Positions 11,495 through 23,792 are shown, counted from the stretch's first letter. The stretch is DNA of 64,000 nt from Berberis thunbergii (GCA_003290165.1 QNQO01001832.1:148602-212601), one strand, 5' to 3'. The notes: generated from the sequence alone by a model not told the origin. A program made the numbers and translations.

Positions 11495-11984
11495 GGTTGG
11501 ATGGGTTTTTTTATCTTGCCCGGCGCTTCCAAAATAAAGCGCCGGTATTGGTTACTCTTTACTGGCGCTTTGCACAAACTGTCGGTATTGGTTTACTCTT
11601 TACCGGCGCTTTGAGTAAAAGGTCGGTATTGGGTACTATGTACCGACGCTTTACGTACAATGCCGGTATTGTTCAATTTCTACAAGCACTTAATTCAATC
11701 AAATACGACGTTTCAAAAAAATATAATTTTAGGGTGATCTTTACCGGCGCTTCAAAGAGTCAACGCCGGTTTAGGGTAATCAATCCCGGCGCTTTATAAA
11801 TAAAACGCCGGTTTATGGTAATCTTTATCGGCGCTTCAGTAGAAACGCCGGGATTGCTTGAGACTCATTTTATTACCGGCGCTTGGTATCCTAAACGCCG
11901 TTAATGATATTGTTTTACCGGCGCTTTCATTGAAACGCCGCCATGAAAGTGTCGTTTTAGACCTCATTTTTTGTAGTGTGAGGT

Positions 11985-13930
11985 AATGTTATATGTATAC
12001 AGTTCTTGTAGTAGGACCGTGATATAATGTTAATTGATTTGGGAAAGCAATGGCTCAAATTAAATACTTAGAAATGGTTTTTTTACACAAGTCCGAAAAA
12101 AAAATTGTATACTGACTTGCTTGTATACGTGTGATATAAATTTTGGGTATGCAGACTTGCTTGCATATCGGTACACCATTCCATGTTAGATCGGTAGTAC
12201 GTGTAGATTTAGAAAATATTTGCCAGGTATTGAACTTCGGGTGAGATGACTTGACACTCGATGTGACACCCCACTTGGGTCATGTACCCTCCGAGTGGCT
12301 TCGATGGCAAGAGAGACACACTTGGGTGAGGTGTGTTCGGCACAGGAGGAGCGTGCGATTGTGGAAATGAAGCCAATAATTAAGAAAAAAATCATTGAAT
12401 TGATCATGACATGAAATTGGATATAAATTATTTTATCACGTACTAGGTTAGTCTTGAGGGAAGAAATTAACGGCTCATTCGAATCTCAAATGAGAACTAC
12501 TTGTCTTCCTTAAGGTGAAATGCATTTTTCTTTTATATTTAAGTGTCTCGATTTGTAAGTTTGCTCACACCAGTATTAATATACTGACCCAGATTTTGTA
12601 TTATTTTATAAATTTGGGTGTGTTCTTAATGAGCGTAGCCTCAGAGACCTATCAGGGTTAATTGGAGCGCAAGGGTGGTATTAGCTTTGTGGCGATAGCT
12701 GAGGAGTCGACACGTTTTTGTTAGATCTTTATTATTATTATTCCTAGGTAACCAGATGTAGGGTTTAATTATATATGCTCCGATTTTTTTTTTTAAGCCA
12801 GAGATTTATTTGGAGATTGATTTATGAAATTTTCATTTATTTATAATTGTGGACCTCATTTTTAGAGAAAGAATATTGAGGAATGTTATTAGTTTGTTTT
12901 CTGCCTTATTACTGTACCATTTAATTTGTTCTTGTTGTGCCTTGATTTTTGGACAATCTATTAATTTATGTTATTTAAAAATCGAGGTGTGTCATCCACA
13001 TGGCCAACTTTATCATAAAAAAATTACTACGAGACATGTTTCCTTATTGAACTCCAACACCATTCATTGTTTAATTCAATCATGTTTCATTGTTTAACTC
13101 AAACCATGTTTTCTTGTTTCACTCAAACCCTTTTTACTTATAAAAACCTCATACATGGTATTCATAAGGGATAGTTTTTCTTTGATAGTTTTTTTTTACA
13201 GAGTTTTTTAGTTGTAGTTCTTGGCTTTATATTTTTACTTAGGAAAATTACATGTACTACAGTTTAATTCCATTGAAGAAGTAAGTTTTATCTTTATTTT
13301 TCTTTGTTTTTTTAGTTTAATACTTATTTTCACCATACATTATTTTGCTATTTTCTTTATTCTTTAAGTTGAAAATCAAATATTATCTTCTAATCCACGT
13401 GAAGTAGTCGATAATCCATACTTCCACTATACATTGTTGAATTGTATTACAGGTTGAAGGAAGAAAAAAAAAATAGAAACAACTTATATTTCTTTGATTG
13501 ATGTCGAAAATCATGCAACAACATTAATGTCGGTTTTTGGCATCAATCATGTTGTACTCTTTATACTGTTGATTATTGTGGAGTTGGCAGAGGTTGTTTA
13601 ATTTGGATAAATTCTTCTACTGATTCATTATTTAATTTGATCTCTTCTATTTCTTTGATGTTTTTGGATCTAAAAATCTTACCTAATATCTCTCATGGAG
13701 GTGTTCTTACCCATTGTTAGATGAACAAAACTAAAATGAAATTTGGATTTAGTTAACTTGATTTATGCGGTTGCTTTGATGTCGGGGGATTTGTTGATTA
13801 GGGATGTTGGTGGTTTTGTATGTGAGAAAAGGGTTGGCAGAGGAGATGAAGAATCATTGACGAAGATTGCACAAATCATGGGCTACACAAGCCAACCTAG
13901 GAATGACAATTGAAATGGGCTGAAAACCAA
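11985..13930. other. Gene-free AT-rich stretch
   Basis: I see no gene, RNA or clear element borders. A GC-richer phrase around 12620-12720 resembles internal debris of an LTR element but has no partner. The short ORFs here have no protein-like features. Confidence 0.5.
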
Positions 13931-13939
13931 GGCCAAAAA

Positions 13940-14385
13940 ATTTGATTTTTAGGAATCGGCCCGGCCCGGCCCGAACTTACCCGGTCTGGTCCAGTCTGGT
14001 TTTCGGTTTTGGCATTTCGGGCCGATTAATTGGACCGGCCCAGCCTTACTTTAAACATATTATTTTGCTTATTGACTGTGAGCACTACATTAAAATAACT
14101 ACTTATTTTGAGTTTGACATAAAGTAAAATTTTTACCCATTATTGTCATTTGGCTTGTACCAAATAAATATGCAAATTGCACACAAATTTAATTTATTTT
14201 GTTGTATTTAAGTCAATATTTCACTTGCCCTCCAAACGGAAATTCCTGGTTCAACCTCTATCGACCACCTCCAATCAGCCACTACTACGGTTGGGCCGGT
14301 CCGATTAACCAACCAAAATAGGCAAAACCAAAGACCGGACTGGGCTTTTAAAATTGGATTTTCAAGGACGGAGCCCGGCCACCAT
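13940..14385. mobile_element. Inverted-repeat (foldback) element with GGCCCGG-rich termini
   Basis: The left arm contains CGGCCCGGCCCGGCCCGAA, then GATTAATTGGACCGGCCCAG. The right arm contains the complementary order GGGCCGGTCCGATTAACCAA and ends GGAGCCCGGCC. The arms, about 100-120 bp each, pair imperfectly around an AT-rich centre. Such non-autonomous elements are common in plants and often hAT-related. Target duplications were not resolved. Confidence 0.55.
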
Positions 14386-14389
14386 CATC

Positions 14390-16815
14390 ACTGATTTGGA
14401 CCACCATCTTCTACTTCTAGGTCTACCACAGTGGTGTTGAGATCATGATATTGGAAGCCCATTTCATATCCTAAAGAAATTATATGAGGACAAATTTTTT
14501 TGGAAAATGGGAACTGAAGCACCCATTCAATCCTTGTATCCCATCATGCCTTCAAACAAATTCTTGTTAATGTGCCCATGACCAGCCCTGCTACAAAGTC
14601 TAGTCCTCACATTTCATTTTAGAGCGAACTTTGATATAGGGAAACAGTTTTTGCAATTAGGTTTTGCAACGATAACAATGTGGCATGATAAGAGGAGGTT
14701 TTATAACCTCAAGATACGTATAAACAAAGTGAGATTTTCATCATTCTTTCAAGATTACGCCATGTCATCTTAATTGCAAACACATAGTTCACAAAGTAAA
14801 TTTTTCCAAAGCATTGCTTGTTTATTTGTTTGCCCTCAGGACTGAGCCTGCTTAGTGCTGGTTAAAAGTCTGCATTAGCTAAGAATATAGGAATATGATA
14901 TGATTAAATATGATAAGGTCAACTATAGTTGGTAGGCACACCTAGATTCAAAGAATTTATTTTCATCTGACTCTTCGACACTTAAACTAAGAATGAAGCA
15001 AATAATATAGTCTTTCTTTATAAAGTACACGCAAGATGAGTGAGATGTTAAGAATTAATTGTGGCTAAAAAATATGGGTGAGATTTATCAATTATTAACA
15101 GAAACATGGTTTTCTCCTATAGAAATTCCTTGACCCTAGAATCCCATCCTTCCAATACTAGTCAATTTTTATGATTGAGACAAGCCTTATCATTCGTATT
15201 AATTTTTTGGCTCATAATTAATCGCTTCCATTATGGTTGATCGTTCACTTCTTAGAGCATCTACTCCTTTGAAATTGTCTACGGTATGTGATGTAATAAG
15301 TGTATTGTATTTTACAAAGGTTTTTCAATTTGAAAAGCTTAATTTTTAAATTAAACAATTATGCAAGTCTCACCCTTAACTCTAGAGCTGTGACAGAGCT
15401 AAGATTTTTGTTGAAGGGGGCGGAGTGATGTCATAATTAATTAAATATAATATAAAAAATAGTTTCTTTAACATGAATTTAAAAAAAAATACAACAAAAA
15501 GAGGAGTACAACAAAGACCGTCATTGAAGATTATTACTACTTCTAGAAACACAACATAAGAAAAAGAATTGAATTGTTGATTACTACTACATAAAGAAAA
15601 GGAAGAGGAGATTGCTTACGATTTTTTTTGTGAAAATTACCAACACAGTGATTAATGAAGACACCTGTACTTAGAAGAAGAAGTATAAGGTGGTTTGGAC
15701 CCTACTGGATCTTGTGAAGATGAGCTCAAATAACTCAATAGTTATAGATCTTTGAAGATGATGAAATATGGGGGTTTCCCTCATCTTATCCAATCGATGG
15801 AGTGTGAAAAAGAAATTGTGAATTTTGGTTTTTTGGAGAGATTTGAGGGATTTAACCTCTATCTCTAACTCTAAAAATAGAGTTTGGATTTGATATGTAA
15901 ATGATTTGAAGGATAAAGTCCTCTTGAAGTGAAAAGTGAGAACTGAGAGGCAAATAAAAAAATTATTTGGGAGACAAATATTAAAAAAAAAAATCTCAAA
16001 AGTCAGTGGGAGCAAGTGCCTCCACGTAAATCCGTGCCTACTCTAGAGTAATACTACAATGTATTTTTTTTTGTTTTTTAAAATTTTTTTATACTTTTAT
16101 TCTTTTTATGGATAGTATTATTTGTAACATCAATTACAATAATAATCGTAGCAATAATAATAGCAACAACAACAACGAGGCGCGTGGGGGGCACACGTGC
16201 TTCATGCATCATTTTCCCTTACCAAACCCACCTTTCGTATCGTGTTAGCTGTGGTTTATGAACTTGCGGGCAACTCGACAGCTCCCGCTACCCACGAACC
16301 TCACCTAACACCATCTCCCTCCAAATGACAAAACCACCCCAACTCTTTTTTCTCTTCAAGTTGGTTGAAATTGACATTGATTTTGTTTTCATCAACTTGA
16401 AAAATAAAAATAAAAGTTGTAGACTTCACAACAACCAATTTAATTAGTCAAAAGTCATATGGTCCACATCAAGAAAAAATATTCTTGCAAAGCAAAAATC
16501 TAGAGGATTTCTCAAGTGATTGAAAAAACTATATTTATTATACAACTTTGAACACATTTATTTATTATACAACTTTGAACACATTTTTTCTAGTAATCCT
16601 CCTCAGGTCAATATAGTTGTGAGTCTTTGTTATTGCATTTGGGATTTGTTTATCACTGGTATCAAATGTACTTCCCTGTGATATGTATGTTGAATAGTCA
16701 AGTCTTTGGCAGAAGAAGATGTCAACGTGTATTTTCTTCATAAATTAGTGATAAGTGAAATCAATAAAATTTCATGCTGCAAATTTTAGTCGCAAAACAG
16801 AACATGTCTAGGAGC
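14390..16815. other. Gene-free stretch
   Basis: No supported gene. The 114-codon minus-strand ORF at 15671-16015 is low-complexity Phe/Ile/Leu translated from AT-rich DNA. A 27-bp direct tandem duplication (TTTATTATACAACTTTGAAC and following bases) lies at about 16535-16588, and a short CAA-rich run near 16165. Confidence 0.5.
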
Positions 16816-16816
16816 C

Positions 16817-16965
16817 AAGTTTGGAAGTCACTTTTAGCCTTAAGTTTTGATTTTGTTTATCCTCTCTTTAAAATACAGTCACAAACATTATTTATAGAAT
16901 GATAGAAATATTAAAAAAAAATGAAAATTTAATCTAAAAGTGACTCGGAAACTTTGAATCCCTAA
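16817..16965. mobile_element. MITE-like inverted repeat (about 150 bp)
   Basis: The left arm reads CAAGTTTGGAAGTCACTTTT and continues AGCCTTAAGTTTTGATTTT. The right arm reads, inverted, CAAAGTTTCCGAGTCACTTT and continues AGATTAAATTTTCAT. The centre (CAGTCACAAACATTATTTAT) is shared with the two elements at 17640 and 17825, so the three form one family. Confidence 0.6.
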
Positions 16966-17639
16966 AATTGTTGCACAAAACATGTAATTTGTTATTTCTC
17001 TCTTTCTTTGGACGGATTTAACATGTGATGATACCTTTTTCCGCTAATAAACGATACATGAGCACTGGGGAGGGCGGCAAATCCAAGGGGACAATTGGGA
17101 GCAAATTGTTACTATGGACAGAATGCCTTTATTATGTAGTCAAGCAAAAAATGCTTCACAGTCACAAATGCCCAAACACTGGCCTCTTAAATCCCACACA
17201 CTCATAAAGTCTTGTATATACATGTTTTTTAGAATATCTCAGTCACTTACATGTTGATATATGTCCCTATTTTGGTGGTCTGATTAAGGAGTATCATTCA
17301 ATATATAGCCGCACTGACGGATGAAGCATTGAATAATTTTTCATACAGACAGTGTCTCTAAACGTGACAACAATACCACATATGAGCAGGAAACAAATCA
17401 TCTTTTAAATGTAACACTAACCATGCTGGTGGGATGCATGACTACGCACTTAGACCTATTTCTCTCTTAGGAGTTCTCTCAACGCATGCACAATGAAAAT
17501 TTATATTTATCCGTCGATTTTTAGTATATACAATTGGCATATCAATCAGAACTAAGCAGAGATATATCTAGACTTTGAGATATTTTATTCGAGTGAAGTT
17601 ATTAGATATTTTTAGGATACATATAAAAGATATGAGTTT

Positions 17640-17795
17640 GTTTAGGCAGTTTAAAGCCATTTTTTTGGTTAAATTTGGGTATTTTTACTCATTCTCTTTA
17701 AAATACAATCACAAACATTATATATAAAAAGGGTAGAAGTGTAAAAAACTCAAAATCTGACAAAAAATTGGCAATAAAGTCTGACTCCTTAAAAT
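17640..17795. mobile_element. MITE-like element, second family member
   Basis: It shares CTCTTTAAAATACAATCACA and the downstream GTAAAAAACTCAAAA with the neighbouring copies. The arms are partly degraded. Confidence 0.5.
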
Positions 17796-17824
17796 TGGGG
17801 AAAAGATAATATTGATAAAAGAGT

Positions 17825-17998
17825 TTGTCTAGGCAGTCAGGCTTTAAAGTCATTTTTTATCAGGCTTAGATTTTTTTTTTTTACACTTTTACCCATTCTA
17901 TTTAAAACGCAATCACGAACATTATCTATAGAATGGGAAGAAATGTAAAAAACTCAAAACATGAGTAAAAAGTTATTATACTTGACTGCCTAGAATTG
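17825..17998. mobile_element. MITE-like element, third family member with clear termini
   Basis: The termini are TGTCTAGGCAGTC and, inverted, GACTGCCTAGAA. The core again has TTTAAAACGCAATCACGAAC and GTAAAAAACTCAAAA. It lies only about 30 bp from the previous copy, suggesting family members inserted near each other. Confidence 0.55.
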
Positions 17999-18697
17999 GG
18001 GTTGATAAAAACATCTACATTGCCAGACTTTGAATGGAATTTTCAAAATTACGCCTGGCTAAACATATCAATATCAAAATTAGGTTTTCAATATCGTGGT
18101 CTGATGCAAGCATCGTGTCACGAGTCTTAAATTGATTTTTGATTTTTTTTTATGAAAAAACAACAATATTATAAACCAAAACCAACCAAGTTCAAGTGGC
18201 AACATCAACCCTATAGTGTGTGTTAAATTTAAAACTTGTTAATATCTAATGATTTCTAATATTATTTTGTCATTGCACCGAAATACATATGATTAATTTT
18301 TGGTGGGTGTTGAAATAAATAGTTAACAATGTCATTTTAATATTGATTGTTTGATCCCTTGAGAATTTTTCTTCAATTTGGTTGGTGCCGAGGGCGGGTT
18401 CAATTGAATAAGGAGGCACTCGAGATGAGGATATAAATATAAATAATATATATATAAAGTGTTTGATTGTAGGAAAAAAAGTGTTCAAAAAATAGACACA
18501 ACCTAAGGAGTAACAAAGTATGTCGAAGGGAATTGTGTATTGCACTTGCCTTCATTATGAAAGTTGCTAAGCTTTTAAGTGTTAACCACTTCATTTTATC
18601 TGAAGCTTTCATTCTTTCATTGAGTGAGGGAGTCAATGTAAAACATATCGTCCATCTATCTGATAGACGGGGTGTCACTAGAAAAGAGAAACTTGAG

Positions 18698-18862
18698 ATT
18701 TAGTTTGTCTAATCTTTTATTCACCTTATTGTGGTTTCTCGAGACATAATGCGAGTCTCAGTTTGACTGTACTAGGTTGTAGTTGTAGTTTTGAGAAATG
18801 ATGTCTCACTAGAACCGTTTGATCTTACAGGGGTGAATAAGAGATTAGACCAACTAATAGGC
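18698..18862. mobile_element. MITE-like inverted repeat (about 165 bp)
   Basis: Arms AGTTTGTCTAATCTTTTATT and, inverted at the right, AGTTGGTCTAATCTCTTATT pair over about 26 bp, extending into TCACC on the left and TCACCCC on the right. The interior is non-coding. Confidence 0.55.
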
Positions 18863-18969
18863 TATTGAGACTAGAATGAGTGAATAGTCCCTATTTGATT
18901 TCAGGTCACGATTGTAGTTTCTAGAAGATCATGGCGCACATTCGCCTTTTCTTTGCTGATAAAGTAACA

Positions 18970-20135
18970 GTCGAAGCTAATACTCAACAAAAAATGATTT
19001 TTAAGGCCTATTTTTTCACAAAGTAGACAATTTAGATACCATCATTGATGTAATGTCTAATTTTATACTTTTATGACCAACAAGAACTCTTTCATTAACA
19101 CGTGTTAACTCATAAAATTATAGGACATATTTACTCTTCATAAACAAATAGAAAACCTAATTTTATACATTTTACTTTTTTTATTAATAATTCTATTTTT
19201 TGTTATTTTTACTTTTTCTTTTACCCTTAACCCCTCAAATTATTTGTAGACAACAAATCGCTACAAATAATTTCTTTAACTACAGTTTGAGCAATTATTA
19301 TATTTCATTTGTTAGCTACAAATGACTACATTAATATTTTTATGTTAGTATTTTTTTTATTTATGAATGTTTTGTCATTCTAAATGTGTTTGTATTTGAC
19401 CGGTTGTGAAGGTATATCTGAGTTTGAAGAGTAATTTTTTTTTATTTCATTTAATGGTTGCTTCAATTATCTGTCACTATTTAGTTTACATGAAATTATT
19501 TTATTCAATATTAGTTTACATTTTACCATGAGACTATGATCATACTTTGTGACTAAATAACGACATATATTAAAATTTATTACTTTACAGGCACCCCATG
19601 CATTGAAGAATAAGAAATCAAATTTCGATAGTAGAAAAATTGATTTATTAACTACATTATGGAATAAGAACCAATGATAACTAAAACAAAATTTCTAATC
19701 ATCATCAAGAAGGTAATGCACGGGTACCTGTAAACTTTTCTAATCAAATTTATGACAAGTTAATCAAATTGATTTGTTAACTAATTAAAATCAAATTTGT
19801 AATCATCATTAACTACATTATGAAAAGTTTACCAAACATTAGCATAAAATTATGAAAAGTAAAAATAACAAATATATATATATATATATATATTATAATC
19901 ATTAATAAAATAGTCATTGTTGGTAATAAAAGTATAAAATTAAGTTTTATATTTGTTTGTGAAGGGTTAAGATGTCCTATAACTTTATTAGTTAAATTGA
20001 ACTAATAAAAGAGTCATTGTTGATCATAAAAGTATAAAATTAGGCACAAATTTGTCATTACATCAACTATGATATCTAAATGATTTATTTTGTGATAAAG
20101 TAGAGCTTAAAAGTCATTTTCCGAATAATCAAACT
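18970..20135. mobile_element. Long-TIR non-autonomous DNA element (about 1.17 kb)
   Basis: The left arm (about 18985-19100) and right arm (about 20010-20130) pair over more than 100 bp. Shared phrases include GATGTAATG and CTAATTTTATACTTTTATGA, each followed by TCAACAA or CCAACAA. The interior is AT-rich with a (TA)n run at about 19873-19893 and no ORF. Length and long arms fit a non-autonomous MULE-like or similar element. The superfamily is not decided because duplications were not resolved. Confidence 0.6.
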
Positions 20136-20761
20136 TCAATTTAGGCAAACCTAGCTATATTAGTTGTTGGTTTGCTTTCTTCTTTCTATGCTTTTAGTCA
20201 CTTACTTACATGCTTGATTAATTAAGTTGTTTATTGTGCTCAATATTTGCCATATTTACATCTACAATGTGTATGTTGTAATCTTCATTTTATTTTTTAT
20301 TTTAGGGCGCACACGGGGTTGGTCAAAATGCATTTTCACTAAAATAAAGATTTGATTTTCACTTTAAATGTGTTGTTATCTTAAAATCAAATCGCTTTCA
20401 CTTGTTCTACTCTTTCAAGCGAATCTATTAAATACAGTGGTGGAGAACTACTTATAGTTAACTTCTGAAAAGTTGCAACACTAATACCTAACATTTTTAG
20501 GCAAATAACTTCAAAGTCCAGCGAATTTCGTCAAAGGTTTTTTGTTTTTATTTTTATTTTTTTATTTATAATATCTAGATTGGTTTTTTTTTTAAATAGA
20601 GATTATTCATCCCCTTCTAGTCTCAATAGTTTTTTTTAGTGAAATCCCATTGGAAATGTGCATGGTCCAAGGCGTTGTGATGGTTGCAACGAGTTGTGTC
20701 CCACATGCTTAGATAGCCATATCAGATCAAGATTAAGGTGCACTATTGAGTATTGAGATTT

Positions 20762-20950
20762 GTTTGGCTCAACGACAAGAGTTCTGGCAGATGATACTCG
20801 AGTCTCGAGGTTAGGGTTCAATCCCCGTTGAATCTAATATATTGGACAATTTACTTAAGCTAGAAATTTCACACCTCTATGAATGGATAATATTGGTGTT
20901 GCATGAGTGAATCGTTACACATGATCCTGACACAAGTCCAACACACCAAA
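20762..20950 (+). repeat. tRNA-derived SINE (probable)
   Basis: An A-box-like TGGCTCAACGACAAGAGTTC is followed about 40 bp later by a B-box-like GGTTAGGGTTCAATCCCC, the spacing of an internal RNA polymerase III promoter. It does not fold as a genuine tRNA and continues into about 100 bp of unrelated body, as plant SINEs do. The borders are approximate. Confidence 0.5.
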
Positions 20951-21959
20951 TTAAATTTTAGTATATGTGAGATCTCAAAGTTTATGCCTCATCTCTCAAA
21001 TCAAACAAATATTAGGCTCTTGAATGCAATGTAGTTTAGGTATTCATGTCCTTCACATTTCTATTCAAGGATAAGGGTGGTTCTCCTTATTTTGAAATTG
21101 ATATAAATTCTACTATATAAGAACTCGTTTTGTATACAAAGGAGAACATACTTCTCATTTTGTTCTTGTTTCTTCTATGGTGTTTAATTATTTGCAACTC
21201 ATGCATGTATATAATGACTTGAAAATTTCATAATTTGAGTTGTTGACATATGAGATATCAATTGGGGGATGCTCTTGTCTCATAAAATTTGTCATCTGCT
21301 AAAAAACACCACAACTTTTGCTGATGGACACCACCAACATTTTTTTATGTGTTGAAGGACACCATTATAAAGCCTCTCTTACTCAATGTTCATCTTCTTC
21401 TTCTCCATCATTCTATCTTCTCTCTGTCCCCCTCTTTTCCATCACGAACAACACCACCACCACCTCTTACTGCCGGTACAATCACCTCGCTCCGTTATTG
21501 GCAACCTTTCTCTCTATGCTCTTTTCTTCCTCTTTCTCTTCTTTTCTTCTCTCCTCCTCTGAGTGATGGTGGTGTCCTTCAGTAGGGAGTGTTGTGTGTG
21601 TGTGTGTCTCTCTCTCTCCTTTTCGTCTTCATCTTCTCTTCCTCTTCTTATTCTCTCCTATGAGGAACCACTGCACCCCACCAGCAGTCATCCTCACCCC
21701 CAGTCACTGGCCACACAACCCCTTCCTTTTAACTAAATTCTTAAGAGCCAAGTTTTTTGGAAGCTAAAATCTTAAACTAAGAAAGGGGACAAATTTTTTT
21801 TTAAATTTGGTTTTACTTTCTTATGCACATGATTAATGGTTAACATCAAGCATGTAGCTAAAAACAATGAACAAAAAAAATCAAATAGTTCATCATATAG
21901 TTGCCTTGCTACTTCCCCTTGTTAAAAACACAGAAGTTTGTAGCTAGAAAGACACAGAA

Positions 21960-22620
21960 GCTTGTAGCTAGAAAGACACCAAAGTGATCCCAACTTTGCG
22001 CCATACACGTGTCATGATGATCTCAAGGAATAACAGGCCCTAGCGTCAGCCCAACATTGATCCGCCCCAAGCGATTTCAAGCTCGCTCAATGAAGTCCTC
22101 CAGATGGACTCGAATTCTCACAGCCTGCTAAACCCACATGTCTCACAACTATCCTCAATACCTGTAAGCCCTGCTAAGGCAAGTATCTCGAGGATTAGCT
22201 TCGGACGGGCAATTGCAATAGCTCTTTGCTTCCAACTAGGAAGCAGATTCCAGAGTATGTATCACATATGGAGACTTCTACCTATAGAATACTATCGAAG
22301 CGGGAACTATCTCCCGCATATCTAGGAGCATATGGCTAACAGAGAAACTTCCCTCCACAACACAACTCCTAATTAGATAAGGATCTCCACACATATCTTC
22401 TTCCCTAAACTACGCCATCGATGGCCTAGTTAAACCAGGACTCATGTACTATAAATAAGACATGAGCTTGGTAAACTAAGGTACGCTATAAATTCTCTGT
22501 TTACAGCATTACACATTTCTCTAATCCATGTTTGACTTTAGCATTGGAGTGTCATCGACCACCACAATGGTGGTTTGTGGCTCGCGTGCGATCCTTGTGC
22601 AGGTAAAGGACAAAGCAATG
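21960..22620 (+). repeat. LTR-like remnant with promoter-type sequence
   Basis: The stretch has the build of a plant LTR: a TATA-like ACTATAAATAAG (about 22449-22460), then a leader with GCATTGGAGTGTCATCGACC ahead of CACCACAATGGTGG. This promoter-plus-leader phrasing is familiar from gypsy-type and TRIM LTRs. No second LTR or coding domain accompanies it, so it may be a solo LTR fragment. Confidence 0.4.
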
Positions 22621-22841
22621 AGCGAAAAACAACTGCATCACATAGTATATAAAAACACAACAAAAACTTGTCATTTGCATACTGAACACTTCCATTTGCA
22701 GTTTCATGCGAGCTCCACAATCACAATCGCATACAAAAATGCGAGTGCAATTAACAAACTTGCAGCGGCTTCTGTGACCCTGTCCAAAATCGCCTGACGT
22801 AATGGTATATGTGAGCCTAGATATTCTAGTCGCAAGATGGG

Positions 22842-23102
22842 CGGCGTTTGGGTAAAAACCAGAGTATATCCATTTAAAAAAAATGTTTTAGCCAAATTAA
22901 ATTTTTTTGTAATTTATATGGTTTAGGTACACTCTTAAGAGATAAAATCTATTGTCAAAACAAATTTTGGACATTGTCTTCAAGCATCCATATTTCTTGT
23001 CTAAAATGTGGTTTGAAACCATATAAATTACAAAAAGTTAAAATTTGGGTCAAACAAAAAAATAATAAAAATAGACAGAGTCTAGTTTTACCCAAACGCA
23101 GC
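22842..23102. mobile_element. MITE with GCGTTTGGGTAAAA termini (about 260 bp)
   Basis: The left end GGCGTTTGGGTAAAA matches the inverted right end TTTTACCCAAACGCAGC. The arms extend with similarity through ACCATATAAATTACAAAAA on the right and TTTTTTGTAATTTATATGGT on the left. A related half-copy (TTGCGTTTGGGCAAAAA, about 23141-23158) follows, then TGCGTTTAGGTA near 23251. Confidence 0.65.
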
Positions 23103-23513
23103 GGATCCTACAAATATGTGTCTTAGGCTTGCATGTCTCGTTGCGTTTGGGCAAAAAGCTGACTCTGTTCCAAACAAACGCAGAAATATTGCGGGTATTA
23201 AGATCACATACCCTTTGCTGCGAATATGGTTATTTTGATTGCATCTTCCGCTGCGTTTAGGTATCTCTGGGAAGGATTGGTCGTTATCCTCCTATTATTT
23301 CCATTTTTTTCCCTCTGTATATGAGATTCAAACAAATTTTTAGGAAGTGTTGATGCATACATGGGAAAATCACCATGGTTGCATAATCACAAGAAAATTA
23401 CCTGAGAAGACAAATATAATTGTTTAGGAAGACAAATGTCATTTAAGTTGAGTATTATAAAAAGGGAAGTAGTTTATTAATGTTCATCACCAAATTAAGA
23501 GAAACAAGAGAAA

Positions 23514-23792
23514 ATGAAGAGAAATATGACAATGTTCGAAGAAGAAAACTCAGATGAAGAATGAGATAACATTGGCGATCTGGAAGAGGACTCTTTCAAG
23601 GATGATGACCCCCACTTGTCATCGTTTTCAGATGATGAGGAGGACCATGAGGAAAAACAATTAGAGGAGGAGGACAATGAATCATCATTGCCCTCTGATG
23701 AGGACGATGATGATGGTGGGAATTCGTTAGTGGACTACTACTCCTCCGATAAAGAGGGTCGCGAATGTCACTCCCTGAAGAGCTTTGTTTAG
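23514..23792 (+). pseudogene. Acidic ORF remnant of unknown function
   Basis: A reading frame from an ATG at 23514 runs to a TAG at 23790-23792 with one in-frame TGA after 16 codons. The product is strongly acidic with clusters such as DDEEDHEEKQLEEEDNESS and DEDDDD, then a short tail ending KSFV. I do not recognise a family. It could be the 3' end of a transposon or host gene trapped inside the surrounding inverted-repeat element, or compositional chance. Roughly 75 codons stay open after the stop, which is suggestive in DNA this AT-rich. Confidence 0.3.

Larger units (their letters stand above)
10020..11960. repeat. Right subterminal repeat array of the CACTA element
   Basis: The array comprises about 400 bp before and about 460 bp after the nested hAT-like element. 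It has many copies of TTACCGGCGCTTT and AACGCCGGTATTGG in near-regular spacing. A longer unit (TTTAGAAAACATAATTTTAT followed by a GGATGGGTT phrase) occurs at about 10171-10215 and again at about 10382-10420, and the hAT-like element is inserted in the second copy. The array is longer than the left one. Confidence 0.8.
3420..11978 (-). mobile_element. CACTA (En/Spm-type) DNA transposon, gene-capturing, about 8.56 kb
   Basis: The left end starts CACTACAACAGA at 3420 and the right end finishes TTTTTTGTAGTG at 11978. The outer eight bases form a perfect inverted repeat, CACTACAA. A 3-bp direct duplication, TGA, flanks the element at 3417-3419 and 11979-11981, as expected for CACTA transposition. 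Both arms carry dense GC-rich subterminal repeats built on ACCGGCGCTTT and its complement, while the interior is AT-rich. The interior holds a broken transposase-type gene on the minus strand and fragments of unrelated host genes (ABCB transporter, ABC1-family kinase, acyl-CoA oxidase 4). A hAT-like element is nested in the right arm. It cannot encode its own mobility but could be moved in trans if a relative supplies transposase. The strand given follows the transposase remnant. Confidence 0.9.

Noticed and set aside
15671..16015. 114-codon minus-strand ORF
   Set aside because: Low-complexity Phe/Leu/Ile product from AT-rich DNA with no domain and no splice or start context.
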